From assembly GCA_030272585.1 (NCBI GenBank), contig BSYQ01000004.1, positions 6,200,001 to 6,264,000 on the forward strand: DNA of 64,000 nt. The letters are read 5' to 3'. The notes under the pieces were generated by a model. That model had not been told where the DNA came from, did no database searches, and saw only the letters and a program-made list of their open reading frames with translations. How positions within the stretch are numbered: the stretch's first letter is position 1; the number at the start of each line of letters is the position of its first letter. A program made the position numbers and the translations under genes. Source of the DNA: Bryopsis sp. KO-2023. Lineage: Eukaryota; Chlorophyta; Ulvophyceae; Bryopsidales; Bryopsidaceae. Positions 58,207 through 64,000 of the stretch are shown piece by piece.

Positions 58207-60198
58207 GATGCGCGAACTCTTAATGGTGGAGCAACCAGGTTTGGAGTATAAGGGAAGAGGGGGGAGGGGTTCTGTATGTGAAATGGGAGGGAAGCTATTT
58301 CTTTGTGCTGAGGAATAAAAAAGGAGAATGGAAAAAATTTAAATTTAAATTTTGAAGAAGGGGGAGAAGGGGGGGGGGAATAGCATTGATGCTTTTTGTA
58401 TGATGCAGAAAATAAAAGCAAGGAAACAACTTAATGGGGGGTGTTTTAGGCATCTCAGTCTTCCAATGTGTCGAGGTCACTCTTTGATAAAAAAGAAAGT
58501 GTGATTATGTGTAGCGCAAATATATATTTGACATGGAAAAAGTAGGAAAACCACATGTTGGAGGATTTTCTTTTTTAGTTCCTGTTTTTGGATTGGAGGA
58601 TGATCCGAGGATTTGTATGTTGAACTCAATGTCACGTGTGGTGGTGTTTTCTTCGCAGGAGCTTTGCGATATGCGCTGGGGTTAGTGGTGGTGGTGTTTG
58701 GAGTGGTAGGTTGAACCTGCTTTTGCTGTTTCTTTTTTTCTGTGTCCTTCTCAAGGAGAAGGAAGATTCTCAAAAAAGAATCTTCTTCATTTTAATCAGT
58801 ACCAATCCGTAACAAGAAAATGAAAAACTGAACAGAATAAGAGAGTGGAAAGTTTCCAGGAAATCAGACTGTGAAATCCGTGTGCATAGGAATATCCACA
58901 GTTTTGTTACTGTGTTTTTCTTCTGGAATTTCAGGCACTTTTTTTTTTTTTTTTTGAGCAGGCCACACTTAACCATTTTTTATTGACGAATGATCCAACA
59001 TTTCCCATTGTCTAGCCTCTTTAAAAATCAGAACATGATGCTAAGAATTGTTTTTTTTTTTGTTGTTGCATGCAGTTCGGGCCCCTAGTGTACGCTCTCA
59101 CCAAGAGGAAAGGACCAAGCCAAGAAGTCAAATCTTTCAAATATTTTCGAGTTGTGTGACCTTTTTTCTTTTCTTCCCAAACGGAAACAAGACGATATAA
59201 AAAGGAAAAAAAAAAGAGTGCTAATTCAAGGGCTCGTCGAATATTTGCGATGTCCAGTTTGGTGATTCCCCCTCTCGGCAAAAAATGTATATTTGTAACA
59301 AAAACAGGATGGCCGTGTTCAGTCAGTGTTGCTCACCATTGAACTTGATAAAAATATACATATATACATATATATATAAAAACTTGAAAAAAAAAAAAAG
59401 CAATTGAGAATGTTGAGAGGAAATGGCACTGATGATAAATGATGAGGGGTGGAGGAAAAAAGTTTCCTTTTTTTTGGAATAGGAAAGAAGAAAAAAGCAT
59501 TTTTTTTTTTGGGGGGGGGGAGAGAGGGAGAGACACGGACAAGAAGAAAAAAAGTTTTCCGTCAGTTTCATTTGCCCTCGGATGTTTTCTGCGTGGGGAA
59601 AAGTGTTGAACTGATTTCTCATCCTGGTTTTTTTGGTCAATCCACTCAACCTTCCCCCCCCCCCCAGAAAAAGAAACAGAAAAATAATGGAAACAAAGAC
59701 AGGAGTGGAGCTCATCTTTTTCGGGTCAGTTCTGGACCTCTGACATGGGGTCATGGGCAGGCCCCTTTATGTTTCAATATGAGGTGATGTTGAATGATTT
59801 GAAGAAAAAGAAACAGGGGAGGAGGGAGAGGACCTATGTGGCCAGTTGGGTGTGGAAGCTGCTGTTCCCAAGAAAAAGAGGGAGATCTATTTTGTCACAG
59901 GGGTCATCACAGAAAAGAGAAGGCATGAATTGGCCCTGAATTGTTTTTATTCAAAAAGAAGCCAACTGATATGAAAAAAAAAAAAAAAAAAAAACTGCTT
60001 TCCTTTCCGCTACCCCTCACATTCAGCATCATCAAAAACAACTAATATGACGTCAGCATCACGTCACTGCCCTGGCGGCGTTCCGCCAGCATTCAGTGCA
60101 AAAATATGCCCGAAACCCCTGTTGGGATGCGCACGTGACACACGCAGTGGTTAATTTTTCCAAATCTCTCTCTTTTTTCTTGGCGATCCAACAGAATT
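58207..60198. other. Intergenic, homopolymer-rich
   Basis: Many A/T/G runs, e.g. 59385-59400 and 59500-59520. A short frame pair near 58570-58770 has no recognisable features. No gene called. Confidence 0.5.
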
Positions 60199-60495
60199 TC
60201 ACACGGCGCGTTTCTTTCCCCGCACCTCAGCGAACAGAAAGGGCCGCTCACTTTCCCTCCACCTTTTTTGGAAACCTCGCTGCGAGATATTGCACCACGG
60301 GCACGTATCGTCGTCTATTTCTGCACCCAGGTTGGCGAGTGTTGGTTCTCTAAAATTGTCTCGAAAAATCGCAAGGTTCGGCTCTAATTCGACTGGGTGT
60401 TTGTGCCACTGACCAGCGAACGTTTCTCGAAAACGTCCAGCTTCTTGCTCCGCATACAGTTTTTCCAAAATATTATGTAGCTGTATTTCACAAAC
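60199..60495 (-). CDS. Exon of unknown gene with CPWC motif
   Basis: After a plausible AAATGCAG acceptor the minus strand reads LHNILEKLYAEQEAGRFRET FAGQWHKHPVELEPNLAIFR then a DDDTCPWCNISQRGFQKRW segment, ending at 60199. Charged and protein-like. CPWC could be a metal or redox site. Neighbouring exons were not found. Confidence 0.4.
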   Translation of the reverse strand, partial: VCEIQLHNILEKLYAEQEAGRFRETFAGQWHKHPVELEPNLAIFRDNFREPTLANLGAEIDDDTCPWCNISQRGFQKRWRESERPFLFAEVRGKKRAV

Positions 60496-61220
60496 TGCAT
60501 TTTATGTCTGGTTTGTACCTTTTTTTCCAAATCATTGGTATGCTATCCATTACTGCACATTTGCTGTCCAGGGGGAAGAGTATACATACTTAAGTATAAC
60601 TTTTGTTTGGGGGAAGAAAAAACATGGAAAATGAGTGGATGTAGATGAACATGGACAAATTCAACATGCAAATATATAAAGTCAGAATATTGTTTGGAAA
60701 CCCCCCCCCCCCCAAACAAAATGTTCAAAATGGACTTTCAACACGTCGTTACAAAAAAAAGAAAAAGCTGGAGAGAAAATTGGATCAAGAATTTTGTGAT
60801 GCCAACATCCCTCGATTTTAAAATTATGTTTTTTTTTAATCGCAATATTCTAAATGTGGTGCATGATGCACAGTGGCATATAACCCAGATTGAGCGAACC
60901 ATCAACTAAGGGGCAAATGATAATTAGGTGATTAGGTGATTGCCCACATGTAGACTATTGAGGATTTTTCAAGGATTTTTTGAACAGAACCCCACTTTCC
61001 CCACAGTCTTTGTTAAAATGGATGTATTATCGTCAGGGCATCAATTTTTGCTGACTCAGCACTCCCCCCCAAATGCAAGTGTGCAGAAAAAGACAACAAC
61101 AACGGCAAAAGTTACAAGCGCAATTAGATCGAATAATGTTGCTTGATCTATGTGTGAAAAAAAAATACATATATATATATTTCTTTCTGCCGCACAGGGA
61201 ATTGCATTTCGAAAAAAAAA
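60496..61220. other. Spacer upstream of the thioredoxin gene
   Basis: AT-rich, with a C-run at 60701-60713 and (AT)n at 61168-61180. No gene seen. The part nearest 61221 probably holds the promoter and 5' UTR. Confidence 0.4.
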
Positions 61221-62467
61221 ATGTTTCTACAAAACAGCCATTCGGGGACCACATGCTTGTTCAGCCCACCCCTCCGATCGCCGGTCTGCAACTTTTCCAG
61301 ACACCGAAATGCCCACCTTCGATCATCACCTTTGGTCAGCCAGCCCCGTACTTCGCCCAGCAACACCACCCCCTCGAGACATTTTCTGGAATCCTCCAGG
61401 ATTAGTCATCTCGGGAGGGTCCACGCCACCTCCATGGAAAAGCCGGAGGTGGAGTCGACCGGAGGAAAGGTGGAGTGGTTTAAGAAACAGAAAGAGTTGT
61501 GGGTAGAGCCGGAGGACAAGGAAGCTCTGCTGGAATTGATCGAGAACAACGACAGCGGAAAGCCCATCGTTTTGGATTGCTATGCCGGGTGGTGCAGCTC
61601 CTGTAAATCTGCTTATCCAGCCCTATGCAAGGTAGGGTCATATATATATATATATCTATTTATATATTTCTAGAACTGCCTGTATTGAGCAGGGCTAAAT
61701 CATCTCGTTGTGGACGGCCTTCGTTGGGGAAGTCTGCGTAATGTAAATTAAACGTTCATTCATAAATATATATCCGGTAAGGTAAGTAAATATATTTGAT
61801 TCTGCTCCGATCGACCCAGCATTCGAACCGATATCTGTAGATCTCTTTCTTTTCTTGTGAAAATTTGCGGCATGGGTCCACCCCACTCCAACAAACCCTG
61901 TTTTTTAGAATTATTATTATTATTATTATTTCACTGGACAGGATTAGTCAACCAAGAAGATATTGGGGTGAGTTTCAGCTGATGGGGTGGGGTTATGGAT
62001 ACTGAACACAGCGATGGATGCATTTTTTAAGAATGTATTTTATGTGAAGCCTCTGTGCGGTGCTTTGGGTGAAAAAACTTGAAAAAAAAAATCCGTCTAC
62101 AAAATTATCCTTCCTGCAGGATTATTTTTCCCAAAAAGAGAGGGCGACCATCTGGATCAAAAACCATGTGGACGATTTCTATTTTTTTTTCCAGATCGCA
62201 TCGAACGAGGATCACAGGAAGAATTTCCTGTTTGCGAAAGCGGATATTCAAGTCCCGGGGATCATCGGCTTTATTCGTTCGCATGGGGTGAAGGGAATTC
62301 CCACCATTATGGTTTTCGATCCGACTGGAGAGCTGCTGGCGACTTTCGGAGCTTCTTTCAGGAAAATCAACATGGTGAAAGCGAACCTGGTGGTTATGGC
62401 TGCTAATGCTGGGTCAAAGTTTCGGGTGGATCCCAACGGGTTTGTCATCCCGAAGCCGGAGGACTAG
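61221..62467 (+). CDS. Plastid atypical thioredoxin-like protein
   Basis: Exon 1 (61221-61631, 137 codons) opens with MFLQNSHSGTTCLFSPPLRS, a Ser/Arg/Pro-rich transit peptide of about 75 residues, then KVEWFKKQKELWVEPEDKEA and the thioredoxin core IVLDCYAGWCSSCKSAYPALC. The active site is WCSSC, as in ACHT-type or thioredoxin-like plastid proteins. The last exon (62195-62467) reads NFLFAKADIQVPGIIGFIRS, then VKGIPTIMVFDPTGELLATF with the cis-Pro loop. One or two short exons lie between (about 61943-61969, and perhaps 62119-62150). It is probably a thiol oxidoreductase of the stroma; the partner is unknown. Confidence 0.8.
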
Positions 62468-64000
62468 AGGGGTTTTGAAAATTTAAGAATTTGCGTTTGA
62501 GCGTTTTTTATACAGATCTGTCGATCGGTGTGTATATATCCATCTTTGCAACGCTGAGTAGAGGTAGGGGGAAAAAGAGGGGGGGGGGTTGAAAAAAAAA
62601 AAGCAGAAAAGAAGTGGGAAAAGGAAAGGTCAAAAACACGGGGATTGTGGTATTGGTTTTTTCTGTTTTTCCTTTTTTTGGTTTGAAAAAAAAGAAGCCT
62701 ATGTTGGATTTTTTTTTCTTCCCTTTTCGGAAAGAGCTCAAAAAATTAGAAATCGAATGAACGAGGGAGGGAAACAAAAAAAAGAAGTTGGGAGGCCTTT
62801 CGGTGCACTGAAAGGGAAAAAAAAGGAAAGTTAGCATTTTGGAAAAAAAAAAGAGAGAGGGATGGGCTTTTTAAGGAAGCCAAAGCGGCAAGCGGGGAAA
62901 AAAAAATGGTGGGAGGAGGGTTGCTGTTTCAGGGATTTCGATTTTACGAAAATGGTGTACATCCTCGTTTTAGAAAACTCACACACACAGTGTCTGTGGA
63001 AAGATGTTTACGGGAGTACGACCCCCCCCCCCCCCCCTTTTTTTTTTTTTTTTCTCCTTGGTGGATTTTTTTTTCTTTTCTTTTCCTGGCGTCGTATCGA
63101 TGATTGGCCTCTGGCAATTTTACACACTGGGTTGACCTTGTCTGTTATCGGACAGCAACGGGCTGTCAGAATTTCTTAGCTTTCTCTTTGTTTTGCTCAT
63201 TTTCTGCTCCCCCTGAAATTATTTCCAGCAGCATCAATGTTTTTTATGTTATTTTTTTCTTGCCTTTCGGAAAAAAGATGATGGGAGAAAAAAAGCAAAA
63301 AAAAAAAACTCTGGGGGGATTGTGGGCACAGGGACGTTTCCGAGGACATATAATTTCAGCGCTCATTTTTTTTGGGGGGGGAAGAAAGAGAAAAGAAAAA
63401 AGCAGATTGCAAAATTTTAATGAAAAGTTGGTGATCGAAAAAAAAAAAAAATTGTGGTGTGGAGGTGGAGAAGATGAAAAAAAAAAAATATGAGACACCA
63501 GGATTTGACTCTTTCGAGAGTCGGATATTTTCTTGTTCTTTATTTTCCATTTTTTAAAGGTTACACACATGTGATGAGTTCATCCTGCAAATCCCAGAGT
63601 TTCTCCCTGTTTTTTTTATTTTTTTTTGCAAAACGGAGCATTATTAACTTCTTATCCTTTCACTTCTTTTGGAAATGTTGCAGTGAAATCCTGTTTTTTT
63701 CTTTTTCTTTTTTTTAATCCTCCTGTTGTTGCAATATTGTCAAACAATTGAGTAAACAGCTGCTTACATTGAACCAACGTTCCTTCGTTCTTTTAACTGT
63801 AACCCATGTTTGCCTCTTCCCGTACTTAATTTCTATAACTTAACTCTATCTAATCAATCACAAGCTACTTCCCATCAATCTTGTCACGCTTCCCTAGCGC
63901 TTAAAATACCTACGTAATCTATCATGGTGAAAAACCCCTTTTACCTTTTCTCCTTCAACAGTTTCTAACTCAAATAAACGATCCCCCTTCTTTTTTCGAA
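62468..64000. other. Intergenic, homopolymer-rich
   Basis: Poly-A/T/G/C runs throughout. Frames here are low complexity (Phe, Lys). After about 63720 the composition becomes more even, possibly the flank of a gene beyond the window. Confidence 0.45.

Noticed and set aside
63000-63720. Several Phe/Lys-rich open frames near the right edge
   Set aside because: Homopolymer-driven, with no domain and no splice pattern.

Overview
The window is nuclear DNA from an intron-rich, photosynthetic, green-lineage eukaryote. It carries remains of a light-harvesting chlorophyll a/b protein gene, a plastid 2-oxoglutarate/malate translocator, a LysM plus PAP/fibrillin protein and a thioredoxin-like protein with a transit peptide. 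It also has GT-AG introns with long T-rich tracts and plant-type TTTAGGG motifs. A chlorophyte or streptophyte alga, or a chlorarachniophyte, would fit; I cannot separate these. Homopolymer runs are extreme and a few genes show frame conflicts, so small indel errors in the assembly cannot be excluded.

Layout. 0-1 kb: a repetitive tract and a LINE-like fragment. 1.8-2.9 kb: an intronless F-box/WD40 gene. 5.6-8.9 kb: two secreted-protein genes on the minus strand, one with Ala-rich exons and a PAN/Apple-like tail. 9.3-17.3 kb: an LHC pseudogene, an unknown plus-strand gene, a multi-pass membrane protein on the minus strand, a divergent H2A and an unknown minus-strand gene. 17.8-22.5 kb: NAA35, the NatC auxiliary subunit. 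23-24.2 kb: an orphan CDK-type last exon and an ankyrin gene end. 26.1-33.4 kb: a 15-exon Gemin5-like WD40 gene.

34.0-48.0 kb is a mobile-element cluster. A Ty3/Gypsy-type LTR element (34022-43827, identical 323-bp LTRs, 5-bp target duplication GTGAC) holds two large palindromic insertions. Each palindrome has a head-to-head, tRNA-SINE-like core and arms of short motifs repeated on both strands. Each was hit by the same 493-bp hAT-type MITE, with clean 8-bp duplications, and one also holds a Mutator-like element. A pogo-type DNA transposon (44025-47208) and a TA-flanked MITE (47211-47997) follow directly and split an older dispersed repeat.

48.3-64 kb: the 3' half of a DiT1-like translocator, a small possibly mitochondrial protein, an atypical protein kinase (NRD and DWG in place of HRD and DFG), the LysM-PAP/fibrillin protein, minor minus-strand exons and an atypical plastid thioredoxin.

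The genes do not form one pathway. Common themes are plastid function (LHC, DiT1, fibrillin, thioredoxin) and RNA/protein processing (Gemin5, NAA35). The most unusual content is the nested palindromic element system inside a very young LTR element.
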